The notes under the pieces: model-generated
What the model was told of the DNA's origin: nothing
Seen by the model: the letters and a program-made list of their open reading frames with translations, nothing else
The model's database searches: none
Origin: Bradyrhizobium sp. ISRA464
Lineage (GTDB): Bacteria > Pseudomonadota > Alphaproteobacteria > Rhizobiales > Xanthobacteraceae
Assembly: GCF_029910095.1 (NCBI RefSeq)
Contig: NZ_CP094526.1
Coordinates: forward strand, 2,108,001 to 2,172,000
Reading direction: 5' to 3'
DNA length: 64,000 bases
Part shown: piece by piece, positions 8,357-17,415 of the stretch
Numbering within the stretch: position 1 is the stretch's first letter
How the letters are laid out: every line of letters begins with the position of its first letter
Program-made: the position numbers and the translations under genes

Positions 8357-9061
8357 ATGGCAGCAGAGAAAGTCGCGCTCGTCACCGCAGGCGGCAGTGG
8401 CATGGGAGCGGCGGCCGCGCGGCGGCTGGCCGCCGATGGATTCCGCGTTGCGATCCTGTCGTCGTCGGGCAAGGGCGAGGCGCTGGCGAACGAACTCGGA
8501 GGGCTCGGCTTCACCGGCTCGAACCGCTCGAACGACGATCTGAAGCGCGCGGTCGACGGCGTGATGGCCCGCTGGGGTCGCATCGATGCGCTGGTCAACA
8601 GCGCCGGCCACGGCCGGCGCGCGCCGGTGCTGGAATTGACCGATGAGCAATGGCACACGGGCCTCGACGTCTATCTGATGAACGTGATCCGCCCGACGCG
8701 GCTCGTCGCGCCGGTCATGCAGGCGCAGAAGGCGGGCGCGATCGTCAACATCTCCACCGCCTGGGCATTCGAGCCGAGCGCGATGTTTCCGACCTCGGCG
8801 GTGTTTAGGGCAGGGCTCGCGGCCTTCGCCAAGCTGTTCACGGACAGCTATGCCGCAGACAATGTGCGCATGAACAACGTGCTGCCAGGTTGGATCGACA
8901 GCCTGCCGGCAACCGACGAGCGCCGGCAGAGCGTGCCGATGAAGCGCTACGGCAAGGCGGAAGAGATTGCGGCAACGATCGCATTCCTTGTGTCCGAGGG
9001 CGCGGCCTATATCACCGGCCAGAACATCCGCGTCGACGGTGGGTTGATGCGCTCGATCTGA
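8357..9061 (+). CDS. SDR-family protein lacking the usual YxxxK catalytic pair
   Basis: 234 residues from the ATG at 8357 (GGGA upstream). The Rossmann glycine motif TAGGSGMG, the NSAG motif and the C-terminal YITGQNIRVDGG identify the short-chain dehydrogenase/reductase superfamily. Where YSASK is expected, the sequence reads PTSAVFRAG: the catalytic Tyr and Lys appear replaced (Ser and Arg in alignment by eye). NAD(P) binding looks intact. It may be an atypical SDR using other residues, or a non-catalytic binding protein. It stands alone; substrate unknown. Confidence 0.82.
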   Translation: MAAEKVALVTAGGSGMGAAAARRLAADGFRVAILSSSGKGEALANELGGLGFTGSNRSNDDLKRAVDGVMARWGRIDALVNSAGHGRRAPVLELTDEQWHTGLDVYLMNVIRPTRLVAPVMQAQKAGAIVNISTAWAFEPSAMFPTSAVFRAGLAAFAKLFTDSYAADNVRMNNVLPGWIDSLPATDERRQSVPMKRYGKAEEIAATIAFLVSEGAAYITGQNIRVDGGLMRSI

Positions 9062-9090
9062 CGCATTCATCCTCATCGCGAATTCCAACT

Positions 9091-9220
9091 CCTCATCCTG
9101 AGGAGCTTGCGAAGCAAGCGTCTCGAAGGATGTAGGCCAAAGGAGGGCTTCATGGTTCGCCTGGCGATGCGTAGCATCGTCCAGAGACGCGCGTTCCGCG
9201 CTCCTCACCATGAGGAGCGG
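9091..9220. repeat. Dispersed palindromic repeat (CTCATCCTGAGGAGC...GCTCCTCACCATGAGG)
   Basis: The 9062-9378 gap contains ctcatcctgaggagcttg, cgaagcaagcgtctcgaagg and, 80 bases on, gcgctcctcaccatgagg, a well-known Bradyrhizobium interspersed repeat. The remainder of the gap (9221-9378) should hold the promoter of the downstream monooxygenase gene, but no sigma-70 match stands out. Confidence 0.65.
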
Positions 9221-9378
9221 GGGCGACGCACGCGCCAGCAGTTGCGTCTACACGCTGCATGGCGCGTTCCAAACCGGACGCGCCACAAGTGTGGTCACCT
9301 CAGATTGCATTTGTCTTGATGACAAACTGAAAGCCCAGGTCTAGCCTTCCGTAAAACATAACGGACGGGAGGAATGGC

Positions 9379-12051
9379 ATGCCAGATGCATCAGTCGCGG
9401 CACGTGCTTCGCAATCAAGCAGCAGCGCAACATCGCAACAGGTCGACGTCGCGGTCGTCGGTGCCGGCTTCGCCGGCCTTTATCTGTTGCATCGCCTGCG
9501 CAAGGCGGGCTTCTCGGTCGTTGCGCTGGAAGAGGGCGGCGACGTCGGCGGCACCTGGTACTGGAACCGCTATCCCGGCGCGCGTTGCGACATCCAGACC
9601 ATCGACTACAGCTACACGTTCGATCCGGAGCTCGACACCGCGTGGACCTGGTCGGAGAAATACGCGACGCAGCCGGAAATCCTGCGCTATCTCGGCTTCG
9701 TTGCCGACCGCTACGATCTGCGCAGCGACATCCGCTTCGGCACCAAGGTCACGCAGGCGACATGGGACGACGCGAGCGAGCGCTGGCAGCTTGCGACCGA
9801 CAAGGGCGCGCCGGTTTCGTGCCGCTACTACGTCATGGCGACCGGCTGCCTGTCGTCGCCGAAGCCGCCGGAGATCGATGGCGTCAAGGATTTCAAGGGC
9901 GAGATTTACTTCACGGGCCGCTGGCCGCATCAGGGCGTCGATCTCAAGGGCAAGCGCGTCGCCGTCATCGGCACGGGATCGTCGGGCATCCAGTCGATCC
10001 CGCTGATCGCAGCGCAGGCCGCACAGCTCACCGTATTCCAGCGCACGCCGAACTTCGCGCTGCCCGCCGGCAACGGTCCGTCGCCGGAGGATCGCAAGAG
10101 CTTCTTCGAGACCGATCGCGCCGCCTATCGCGAGCAGGCGCGCTGGTCGATGGCCGGCGTGCCCTATCCGCAGCAGACGGTGGTGAGCTGGCAGTTGAGC
10201 GACGTCGAACGTCGCGAGCGTTTCGAGAAGGCGTGGGCGGCGGGTGATCTCGTCCACATCCTCACCCAGCTCTGGGCCGACCAGGGCGTCGATGTCGACG
10301 GCAACACGCTGGTCGCCGATCTGATCCGCGAGAAGATCCGCGACGTCGTCGAGGATCCGGAGACGGCCGCGGCGCTGACCCCGCACGACCATCCGTTCGG
10401 CGCCAAGCGTCCCTGCCTCGATACGAATTACTACGCGACCTACAACCGTCCGAACGTGACGCTGGTGAATCTGCGGCAGGAGCCGATCAAGGCGATCGCG
10501 GCCGGCGGCATCACCACCGACAAGCGCAGCTTCGATGTCGATGTCATCGTGTTCGCCACCGGCTTCGACGCGATGACCGGCGCGATCATGGCGGTGCATC
10601 CGATCTCGGGGCGCGGCGGCAAGTCGCTGTCCGCGGTCTGGGCGCACGGGCCGCAGACCTATCTTGGGCTCACGGTCGCGGGCTTCCCCAATCTCTTCAT
10701 GATCACCGGCCCCGGCAGCCCCTCGGTGCTGTCGAACATGGCGGTGTCGATCGAGCAGCATGTCGACTGGGTGGTCGACCGCCTGGTGCAACTGCGCGAC
10801 GCCGGCTTCACCACGATGGAGGCGACCGAAGCAGCACAAACCGGCTGGCAGCGCCACATGGCCGACTGCGCGATGCTGACGCTGCATCGGCTCGCCAACA
10901 CCTGGTACACGGGCGCCAACGTGCCCGGCAAGCCGCTGGGGGTGATGCCCTATACCGGCGGCGTCGGCCCGTACCGCAGCATCTGCAACGAGGTCGTCAG
11001 CCGCGGCATGCTCGGCTTCAAGCTCACCGGCCCCGGCGTTGCTGCGCAGTGCAATGACGGCGAAGTGGTACGGCTGCAGCCCGATGTGCGGCTGGTGCTG
11101 AACCTGCTTGGCGAGATGAACCTGCCGCCGATCGAGACGATGGGCGCGCAGGGGGCGCGCGACTTCCTCAACGAGTTCAACAAGGGCCGTCCGGCCGGGC
11201 GGCCGGTCGGCGAAGTCGGCACCGGCATGCTGCAGGGCGCCGAGGGGCCGCTGCCTTACAAGCTGTACCGCCCGGCGACGCCGGGCCCGCATCCGATCGT
11301 GGTCTACTTCCACGGCGGCGGCTGGGTGCTCGGAGACGAGCAATCGGACGATCCGTTCTGCCGCGACCTGTGCCGGCGCACCGGCATGATCGTCGTCAGC
11401 GTCGGCTATCGCCACGCGCCCGAGCATCGCTTCCCGGCGGCGGCGGAAGACGGCTATGCGGCGGCGCGCTGGATTGCTGCGCACACCGCCGAGCTCGGCG
11501 GCAGGGCTGGCCCGGTGCTGGTTGCCGGCTGGAGCGCCGGCGGCAACATCGCGGCCGTCACCTGCCAGCTCGCGCGCGATCGTGGCGGACCCGAGATCGC
11601 GGGCCAGCTCCTGATCTGCCCAGTCACCGACTGCACCTTCGACCGCCCGTCCTATGTCGACAATGCAACCGGCTATTTCCTGACCCGCGGGCTGATGTAC
11701 TGGTTCTGGGACCTCTACTGCTCGCCCGCCGATCGCACCGATCCGCGCGTCGCGCCGTTGCGTGGCAAGCTCGAAGGCCTGCCGCCGGCCTTCGTCGTGA
11801 CCTGCGAGTTCGATCCGTTGCGCGACGAGGGCATTGCCTATGCCGAAGCGATGGCGAAGGCCGGCGTGCCGGTCGAGCAGCTCAGGGCACACGGCCAGTT
11901 CCACTCGTCCTTCACGATGGTCGACGTCATCATCACCGGAGTCAGCGGTCGTGCGAAGATGGCGCAGGCGCTGCGCCGCTTCGCCGGGCTGCCTGAGGAG
12001 GTCGGGCAGGACAACGTCCGGCCGCCCGAGGTCAACGCCGCCGCGGAGTAA
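9379..12051 (+). CDS. Fusion: Baeyer-Villiger-type flavin monooxygenase + alpha/beta-hydrolase (HSL-type esterase)
   Basis: 890 residues. Residues 20-530 are a two-dinucleotide-binding flavoprotein monooxygenase: GAGFAG (28-33) for [18 protein letters not shown] typical of Baeyer-Villiger enzymes, and GTGSSG (198-203) for NADPH. The Baeyer-Villiger fingerprint F-x-G-x3-H-T-x2-W-P appears as [12 protein letters not shown] (172-183), so the fingerprint His is Phe. Residues 625-870 are a hormone-sensitive-lipase-type hydrolase with HGGGW (from 645), nucleophile Ser719 in GWSAGG, Asp812 in EFDPLRDEG and His842 in GQFHSS, a complete triad. The predicted reaction is ketone to ester or lactone, then hydrolysis to acid plus alcohol in one polypeptide. 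Substrate unknown. The reading frame is continuous across the junction. Confidence 0.88.
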   Translation: MPDASVAARASQSSSSATSQQVDVAVVGAGFAGLYLLHRLRKAGFSVVALEEGGDVGGTWYWNRYPGARCDIQTIDYSYTFDPELDTAWTWSEKYATQPEILRYLGFVADRYDLRSDIRFGTKVTQATWDDASERWQLATDKGAPVSCRYYVMATGCLSSPKPPEIDGVKDFKGEIYFTGRWPHQGVDLKGKRVAVIGTGSSGIQSIPLIAAQAAQLTVFQRTPNFALPAGNGPSPEDRKSFFETDRAAYREQARWSMAGVPYPQQTVVSWQLSDVERRERFEKAWAAGDLVHILTQLWADQGVDVDGNTLVADLIREKIRDVVEDPETAAALTPHDHPFGAKRPCLDTNYYATYNRPNVTLVNLRQEPIKAIAAGGITTDKRSFDVDVIVFATGFDAMTGAIMAVHPISGRGGKSLSAVWAHGPQTYLGLTVAGFPNLFMITGPGSPSVLSNMAVSIEQHVDWVVDRLVQLRDAGFTTMEATEAAQTGWQRHMADCAMLTLHRLANTWYTGANVPGKPLGVMPYTGGVGPYRSICNEVVSRGMLGFKLTGPGVAAQCNDGEVVRLQPDVRLVLNLLGEMNLPPIETMGAQGARDFLNEFNKGRPAGRPVGEVGTGMLQGAEGPLPYKLYRPATPGPHPIVVYFHGGGWVLGDEQSDDPFCRDLCRRTGMIVVSVGYRHAPEHRFPAAAEDGYAAARWIAAHTAELGGRAGPVLVAGWSAGGNIAAVTCQLARDRGGPEIAGQLLICPVTDCTFDRPSYVDNATGYFLTRGLMYWFWDLYCSPADRTDPRVAPLRGKLEGLPPAFVVTCEFDPLRDEGIAYAEAMAKAGVPVEQLRAHGQFHSSFTMVDVIITGVSGRAKMAQALRRFAGLPEEVGQDNVRPPEVNAAAE

Positions 12052-12083
12052 GCTGGCAGTTTCGCGGCGTTCGGCCTTGTGCG

Positions 12084-12926
12084 CTAGCCGAGTTCGAACG
12101 TCGTGACGCCGAACACGCGATCGATCCGCAATGGCGGGATCGCGTCAGTGTACATGCGTGCAGTCTCGAACACCGGGGAAAGTCCGAGCCCTTGCGCCAG
12201 TGCGACGGCGTCGCGATTGACCGCGGGCACGTCGAGGAAGATTTCGCCGCCGCCTGTGCTCGCCAGAAGTGCGGACAGGACAGCCTCGGCGCTCGCGCGG
12301 TCATTGGCGACAAGCGGGCCGATCTTGCGGCCGGTGCGGCATGGACGGATCACGCCCCAGCCGGCCAGCTTGCCGTCGCGCATCAGCGCGCGTCCGACAT
12401 GCGCGGGCGCGTTGATCCAGGCGCGCAGGAAGGCCGGGCGCGGTGCCGGAAACACCGTGGCATCTTCGGCCTCGATCAGCGCGGCCGGCACATCGGTCAG
12501 CGCGATGATGTCGTCGTTCGGCGCAGGCGGTGCGGCGACGCTGCCGCCATAGCGCACATTGGCGTAAGCGAGCTCAAAGCCGGACTTCCGGTAGTTCGCC
12601 TGCTGCGCCACCACGCCATCGAGTCCGATCACGCGCGGATGCGCATGCGCCATTGCCGCATTCCATATCTTTAGGCCAAGACCGCGGCCGCGCAGATCCG
12701 GACGCACGATGTAGAAGCCCAGGAAGGCAAATCGCGCACCGTAGTTGACGCAGGAGACCACCGCGGCAGGCCGCCCGTCGAGCTCGCCGATGAAGAATCC
12801 CTCCGGGTCTTCGGCGGCAAAGCAGCTGGCATCGGCGAGACCGGGATTCCAGCCCTCGGCCGCGGCCCAGTCCACTGCGAGCGCGATCTCGTTCGGCCGC
12901 ATGTGTCTGATGGTGAAGTCGTTCAT
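12084..12926 (-). CDS. GNAT-family N-acetyltransferase with C-terminal second domain
   Basis: 280 residues. The N-terminal half is a GNAT fold with the acetyl-CoA pyrophosphate loop RPDLRGRGLG (about residues 75-84) preceded by FLGFYIV. The second half (about 145-280) resembles the C-terminal acetyltransferase-like domain seen in YitH-type two-domain GNAT proteins. It would transfer an acetyl group from acetyl-CoA to an unknown amine. It is convergent with the monooxygenase-esterase gene, leaving only 32 bases between stops. Confidence 0.83.
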   Translation of the reverse strand: MNDFTIRHMRPNEIALAVDWAAAEGWNPGLADASCFAAEDPEGFFIGELDGRPAAVVSCVNYGARFAFLGFYIVRPDLRGRGLGLKIWNAAMAHAHPRVIGLDGVVAQQANYRKSGFELAYANVRYGGSVAAPPAPNDDIIALTDVPAALIEAEDATVFPAPRPAFLRAWINAPAHVGRALMRDGKLAGWGVIRPCRTGRKIGPLVANDRASAEAVLSALLASTGGGEIFLDVPAVNRDAVALAQGLGLSPVFETARMYTDAIPPLRIDRVFGVTTFELG

Positions 12927-13045
12927 GGCGAATGATCACCTCGAGCTGGCGTCGGTTGATCCAGCGTAGCGCGCCAGGCTCGCCGCGTCATTCCGGTCGG
13001 GACGCGCATTCGCGCCACCGCTGATCCGCAACGATCTCCGTGAAA

Positions 13046-13690
13046 TCAGTTCGCCTGCTTCGGCCGATACGCTGCGAAGAACACGCGCGTGGCGCTGTCG
13101 ACCACGGTGGCGATCTGTTCGGGCGAGGGCGACGGCTTGGCCTGGAAGATGAACGCCTGGAACAGCGTCGCCTGGCACATCTGCATGAACTGCCAGGCGG
13201 CGAGCTGATAATTGTCGATCACGAGCTCGCCGAGCGCGGCGCGTGCCTCGAGATAGGCGGCGAAGCGATCGACCGTGTGGGCGATCACATGAGTGTAGAA
13301 CCGGCTGCCGAGCTCGGGCATCCGCTCGGCAATCGCCATCACCGTGCGGATCGCCGAGCCGCCGCCGGGCCGGCACAGCAAGCCGACATAGGCGCGGCCG
13401 AATTCGGGGAGGGTGATGTCGACGCCACGCTCCGGGTCGAAATTGAAGACGGTCTTGCCCTGCTCGAGCTTCTCCTCCTCGACAATCGCCGCGAACAGCC
13501 CGGCCTTGTCGGGAAAATAGACGTAGAGCGTGCCCTTGGAGACCCCGGCGGCGCGGGCGATCTCGCCCATGCTGGCGCCGTCAAAGCCGAGGTCCATGAA
13601 GACCTTGCGGGCGCCGTCCAGGATCTGGCGGCGCTTCGATGAGTCCTCCTCGGCGACGATGTGGAGGGGCTTTGGGGGCGATGCAGCCAT
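13046..13690 (-). CDS. TetR/AcrR-family transcriptional repressor
   Basis: 214 residues. The N-terminal helix-turn-helix (about residues 18-65) has the typical RRQILDGARKVFMDLGF and AAGVSKGTLYVYF motifs. The C-terminal ligand-binding part matches the TetR C-terminal domain found next to efflux pumps. It is divergent from an HlyD/MFS efflux operon, and a perfect 23-bp palindrome lies in the shared upstream region. It probably represses the pump genes and itself until a toxic ligand binds. Confidence 0.9.
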   Translation of the reverse strand: MAASPPKPLHIVAEEDSSKRRQILDGARKVFMDLGFDGASMGEIARAAGVSKGTLYVYFPDKAGLFAAIVEEEKLEQGKTVFNFDPERGVDITLPEFGRAYVGLLCRPGGGSAIRTVMAIAERMPELGSRFYTHVIAHTVDRFAAYLEARAALGELVIDNYQLAAWQFMQMCQATLFQAFIFQAKPSPSPEQIATVVDSATRVFFAAYRPKQAN

Positions 13691-13773
13691 TGGTTCAGCT
13701 TGCTGGGAAAGAACTCAACCCAAATCCGCGGGGGCGGGAATCGAAGCACTATAACTCGCTGTGTCGGATATAT

Positions 13774-13796
13774 ATTGACCGAACCGTTCGGTCAAT
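13774..13796. promoter_or_regulatory. Perfect palindromic operator for the TetR regulator
   Basis: ATTGACCGAAC-C-GTTCGGTCAAT: two perfect 11-bp half-sites around one central base, between the divergent tetR gene (start 13690) and efflux adaptor gene (start 13879). The size and symmetry are typical of TetR-family operators. Binding by the neighbouring regulator is inferred. Confidence 0.75.
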
Positions 13797-13878
13797 GCTA
13801 CATTTCGACGCGTGATGACCCGCGGGGCCGAGATTGCGGCGCCGCGGGCGTCGGGATTTTTTTGTGGGGAGGCCAATT

Positions 13879-15177
13879 ATGGCCGCAGCGAGAGACCAGG
13901 CCGCGCGCATCGTTCGCACCGAGCCCGAGGCAGGCGCGGATCAGGACATGCGCGAGGTGGCCGCCAATTCCGGCGAGCAAGCCCGGACGCATATTGCCGA
14001 GGAGGCCAGGCGCCGCCCGGCCGAGGCGCCGCCCGCGCCTGCGCCCGAGCAGCCAGCCGCGCCGCCCGCGGCCAGCGCGCCGGCGAAACCCGGCAAGCGC
14101 AAATTCGTGATGTTCGGCGTGGTCGGCGCGCTCGCGCTCGCCGCTGCGAGCTACGCGACCTATTACCTGATGGTTGGACGGTTCTACGTCTCCACCGACG
14201 ACGCCTATGTCCGCGCCAACAACACCATGCTCGGTGCACGCGTCGCCGGTCACATCGCCGCGATTCTGCCGGGCGACAACGCGCTGGTACGCGCGGGAGA
14301 CGTGATCTTCCGGATCGACGACGGCGACTACCGGATCGCGGTCGATGCCGCGCGCACGAAGATTGCGACCCAGCAGGCGACGATCGAGCGCATCGGCCGC
14401 CAGGTCGCGGCCGCGGTGAGCGCGGTCGAGCAGGCCGAGGCGCAGCTCGTGTCCGCGCAAGCCGGATTGAAGCGTGCCGACCTCGACTTCGACCGCCAGC
14501 AGGCGCTGAGCAACAAGGGCTTTGCCTCGCGCGCCACCTTCGAAGTCTCCGAAGCCGGCCGCGACCAGGGCGCTGCCGCGGTGCGATCGGCGCAGGCGGC
14601 CTATGATGCCGCCAAGGACAATGTTGAGGTGACTAAGGCGCAGCAGGCCGAGGCGCGCGCCCAGCTCGCGGAATTGCAGACCCAGCTCGCCAAGGCCGAG
14701 CGCGATCTCGATTTCACCAAGGTGCGTGCGCCGGTCGACGGCACCTTCTCCAATCGCCTGGTCAATACCGGCGACTACATCACGGTCGGCCAGCGGCTCG
14801 GCAATGTGGTGCCGCTCGACGGCGTCTTCATCGACGCCAACTATAAAGAGACCCAGCTCAAGCGTATCCGTCCCGGCCAGCGGGTGACGATCAAGGTGGA
14901 CGCCTACGGCTTCCGCAAGTTCACTGGCATCGTCGACAGCATCTCGCCGGCGGCAGGCTCGGTGTTCACGCTATTGCCGCCGGACAACGCCACCGGCAAC
15001 TTCACCAAGATCGTGCAGCGCCTGCCGGTCCGCATCCGCGTGCCGGGCAGCGTCGCCCGGCAGGGCCTGCTGCGCGCCGGCATGTCGGTCTACACCACCG
15101 TCGACACGCGCGAAGGTGCGGCCGATGCCGACAGCGATGCCGATCTCGACTCGCCGATGATGATCCATCCGCAGTGA
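13879..15177 (+). CDS. HlyD/EmrA-type membrane fusion protein of an efflux pump
   Basis: 432 residues from the ATG at 13879, which has a GGGGAGG site six bases upstream; the frame extends further 5' but without a comparable site. Layout: Ala/Pro/Glu-rich cytoplasmic N-terminus (1-70), one transmembrane helix (about 76-97), biotinyl-lipoyl segments (FYVSTDDAYVRANN; FTKVRAPVDGTFSNR), a long coiled-coil hairpin (about 165-285) and a beta-barrel region (IDANYKETQLKRIRPG). The N-terminus faces the cytoplasm and the rest reaches through the periplasm to an outer-membrane channel. It pairs with the downstream MFS permease. Confidence 0.9.
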   Translation: MAAARDQAARIVRTEPEAGADQDMREVAANSGEQARTHIAEEARRRPAEAPPAPAPEQPAAPPAASAPAKPGKRKFVMFGVVGALALAAASYATYYLMVGRFYVSTDDAYVRANNTMLGARVAGHIAAILPGDNALVRAGDVIFRIDDGDYRIAVDAARTKIATQQATIERIGRQVAAAVSAVEQAEAQLVSAQAGLKRADLDFDRQQALSNKGFASRATFEVSEAGRDQGAAAVRSAQAAYDAAKDNVEVTKAQQAEARAQLAELQTQLAKAERDLDFTKVRAPVDGTFSNRLVNTGDYITVGQRLGNVVPLDGVFIDANYKETQLKRIRPGQRVTIKVDAYGFRKFTGIVDSISPAAGSVFTLLPPDNATGNFTKIVQRLPVRIRVPGSVARQGLLRAGMSVYTTVDTREGAADADSDADLDSPMMIHPQ

Positions 15178-15228
15178 TGGTCCACTGCCATGAGCTTCGA
15201 TCCAGTCTTGCCCCGAGTAAAGGCGCGC

Positions 15229-15373
15229 TCCCTCTCCCGCTTGCGGGGGAGGGTTGGGGTGGGGGTGTCTCCGCGAGTCGGACCGCCTGAGTGGAGAGAG
15301 CCCCCACCCGCCGCGCTCCGGCGCGCAAGAGCGCTGCCGAGCGCGTCGACCTCCCCCGCAAGGCGGGAGAGGT
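15229..15373. repeat. Long inverted repeat between the efflux adaptor and permease genes
   Basis: Begins ctccctctcccgcttgcggg and ends cctcccccgcaaggcgggag, with ggggtgggggt facing gcccccaccc inside, so the unit can fold into one long hairpin. This is a common Bradyrhizobium interspersed element. It occupies most of the 234-base gap between two genes expected to be co-transcribed and could modulate the ratio of their products. Confidence 0.65.
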
Positions 15374-15411
15374 CGTCCGAATTCGTGGCTTGCTTAAGCG
15401 TGAGCTAGCCC

Positions 15412-17001
15412 ATGGCGAACGCGACCACTGCTCCCCCATTGATGACGGCCGCAGCGCCGGCGGCCGATCGTATCCAGCCGAGGCGGCTGTTTGCGTTCAT
15501 CATCATGGTGTTCGGGATGTTCATGTCGATCCTGGACATCCAGATCGTCTCGGCCTCGCTCACCGAGATCCAGGCCGGCCTGTCGGCGTCTTCGACCGAA
15601 GTGTCGTGGGTGCAGACCGCCTATCTGATCGCCGAGGTGATCGCGATCCCGCTGTCCGGCTTCCTGTCGCGCGCGCTCGGCACGCGGCTGTTGTTCGCGA
15701 TCTCGGCATTCGGCTTCACCTTCTCGAGCCTGTTGTGCGGCTTCGCCACCTCGATCGAGCAGATGATCCTGTGGCGCGCGCTGCAGGGCTTCCTCGGCGC
15801 CGGCATGATCCCGACCGTGTTTGCGTCGGCCTACACGATCTTCCCGCGCACCAAGTTCCACATCGTGGCGCCGATCATCGGTCTCGTCGCGACGCTGGCG
15901 CCGACGGTCGGCCCGACGGTCGGCGGCTACATCACCGACCTGATGTCGTGGCACTGGCTGTTCTTCATCAACGTCGTGCCCGGCATCGGCATCACCATCG
16001 GCGTGCTGGCGCTGATCGATTTCGACCAGCCGAACTTTGCGCTGCTCGATCGCTTCGACTGGTGGGGCCTGATCTTCATGGGCGGCTTCCTCGGCTCGCT
16101 CGAATATGTGCTGGAGGAAGGTCCGCAATATGAGTGGCTGCAGGACACCTCGGTCGCGGTCTGCGCCGCGATCGGCTTCGTCTCGGCGATCGCCTTCTTC
16201 TGGCGGGTATTGACCGCCGAGGAGCCGATCGTCGATCTCTACGCCTTCGCCAACCGCAACTTCGCGGTCGGCTGCGTGCTGCAATTCTGCATCGGCATCG
16301 GGCTCTACGGCCTGACCTACGTCTATCCGCGCTATCTCGCCGAGATCCGCGGCTACAGCGCACTGATGATCGGCGAGACCATGTTCGTCTCGGGCGTGAC
16401 GATGTTCCTGATGGCGCCGGTGGTCGGCCGGCTGATGCTCAAGGTCGATCTGCGCTACATCATCGCCTTCGGCCTCGTCACCTTCGCGCTCGGCTCCTGG
16501 CAGATGACCTCGATCACGCGCGACTACGATTTCTACGAGCTGCTGCTGCCGCAGATCCTGCGCGGCATCGGCATGATGTGCGCGATGGTGCCGACCAACA
16601 ACATCGCGCTCGCCACGCTGCCGCCGGACCGCGTCAAGAACGCCTCCGGCCTGTTCAACCTGATGCGCAATCTCGGCGGCGCGGTCGGGCTTGCCATCAT
16701 CAACGAGGTGCTCAACGACCGCACCGACCTGCACATCTCGCGGCTGCACGACCGCGTGACCTGGGGCAACGCCACCGCGGTCGAGACGCTGAACATGCTG
16801 ACCCAGCGGATGCAGGGTGCCGGCGATGCCGCGCTGATGGCGATGAAGCAGCTCTCGCAGATCGTGCACCGCCAGGCCGCGGTGATGGGCTATGGCGACG
16901 CCTTCTTCATGCTGTCGCTGTTCTATGTCGGCCTCAGTCTCCTGGTGCTGCTGGTCAGCAAGCCGCCGTCGATGGCCGCCGGCGGCGGCGACGCGCATTG
17001 A
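15412..17001 (+). CDS. EmrB/QacA-type MFS drug efflux permease (DHA2 family)
   Basis: 529 residues with about 14 hydrophobic helices, the layout of DHA2 drug:H+ antiporters. Motif C-like GxxxGPxxGG is seen in ATLAPTVGPTVGGYI, and motif D1-like FGMFMSILDIQIVSASL lies in helix 1. It works with the HlyD-type adaptor upstream to export lipophilic compounds across both membranes. It is under probable control of the divergent TetR regulator. Confidence 0.9.
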   Translation: MANATTAPPLMTAAAPAADRIQPRRLFAFIIMVFGMFMSILDIQIVSASLTEIQAGLSASSTEVSWVQTAYLIAEVIAIPLSGFLSRALGTRLLFAISAFGFTFSSLLCGFATSIEQMILWRALQGFLGAGMIPTVFASAYTIFPRTKFHIVAPIIGLVATLAPTVGPTVGGYITDLMSWHWLFFINVVPGIGITIGVLALIDFDQPNFALLDRFDWWGLIFMGGFLGSLEYVLEEGPQYEWLQDTSVAVCAAIGFVSAIAFFWRVLTAEEPIVDLYAFANRNFAVGCVLQFCIGIGLYGLTYVYPRYLAEIRGYSALMIGETMFVSGVTMFLMAPVVGRLMLKVDLRYIIAFGLVTFALGSWQMTSITRDYDFYELLLPQILRGIGMMCAMVPTNNIALATLPPDRVKNASGLFNLMRNLGGAVGLAIINEVLNDRTDLHISRLHDRVTWGNATAVETLNMLTQRMQGAGDAALMAMKQLSQIVHRQAAVMGYGDAFFMLSLFYVGLSLLVLLVSKPPSMAAGGGDAH

Positions 17002-17042
17002 CGCGCGCACGCATTCGTTTGCAATAATGTGACGTCGCCATT

Positions 17043-17076
17043 TGTAGCCCGCATGAGCGAAGCGACATGCGGGTAC
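17043..17076. repeat. Short palindromic repeat (GTAGCCCGCATGAGCGAAGCG)
   Basis: gtagcccgcatgagcgaag is followed by cgacatgcgggtacg; gcccgcat and atgcggg pair. It is a familiar interspersed hairpin of Bradyrhizobium, lying downstream of the efflux permease. It may serve as a transcript end. Confidence 0.5.
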
Positions 17077-17200
17077 GCTGTAGGTGACGGGACATGGTCG
17101 CATCGCCGACACATCGACGCACTCACGCGGATGTCATCTTGAAAATCACGCGTGATGCATTTATAAGCGGCACTTCCTTACTCGAACCGGGGAGATGCGC

Positions 17201-17266
17201 ATGAAGTCGTTTAATTCGCAGATCGCGCGCCCGCGTTCGATGATGCTGGATGCGCTTGCGCGTTAG
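17201..17266 (+). CDS. Possible 21-codon leader peptide upstream of the ABC exporter
   Basis: The ATG at 17201 (or in-frame ATG at 17195) follows a GGGGAG ribosome-binding site and encodes MKSFNSQIARPRSMMLDALA plus Arg and stop. A stem TGATCGGG/CCCGATCA lies at 17278-17300, right after the stop, before the exporter start at 17416. The layout resembles a leader peptide with an attenuating hairpin but is not conserved in any family I recognise. The rest of 17002-17415 shows only a short repeat. Confidence 0.25.
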   Translation: MKSFNSQIARPRSMMLDALAR

Positions 17267-17415
17267 CTCCCGGCGCTGATCGGGCCTGATCCCCGATCAT
17301 TCAGACTTCCCAACACGTTACCGATAGTTATCAGTGACGGTCGCGCCCGGATTCCGTGCGCACGTCGCACCAGATGGAGCCGGCCGGCGCGGCAAAAGCG
17401 TGGCCGGAATGTGCC

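Noticed and set aside
9062..9378. CRISPR-like array of short repeats
   Set aside because: The repeats are single palindromic units without regular spacers; no cas gene is in the window.
9415..11904. An 829-codon open frame antisense to the monooxygenase-esterase gene
   Set aside because: It has no family motifs, is Arg/Ala/His-rich and mirrors a strongly coding plus strand; high GC makes such shadow frames common here.
15394..17112. A 572-codon frame antisense to the efflux permease
   Set aside because: Composition is dominated by Arg, Asp, His and Gln and it overlaps an unmistakable 14-helix transporter on the other strand.
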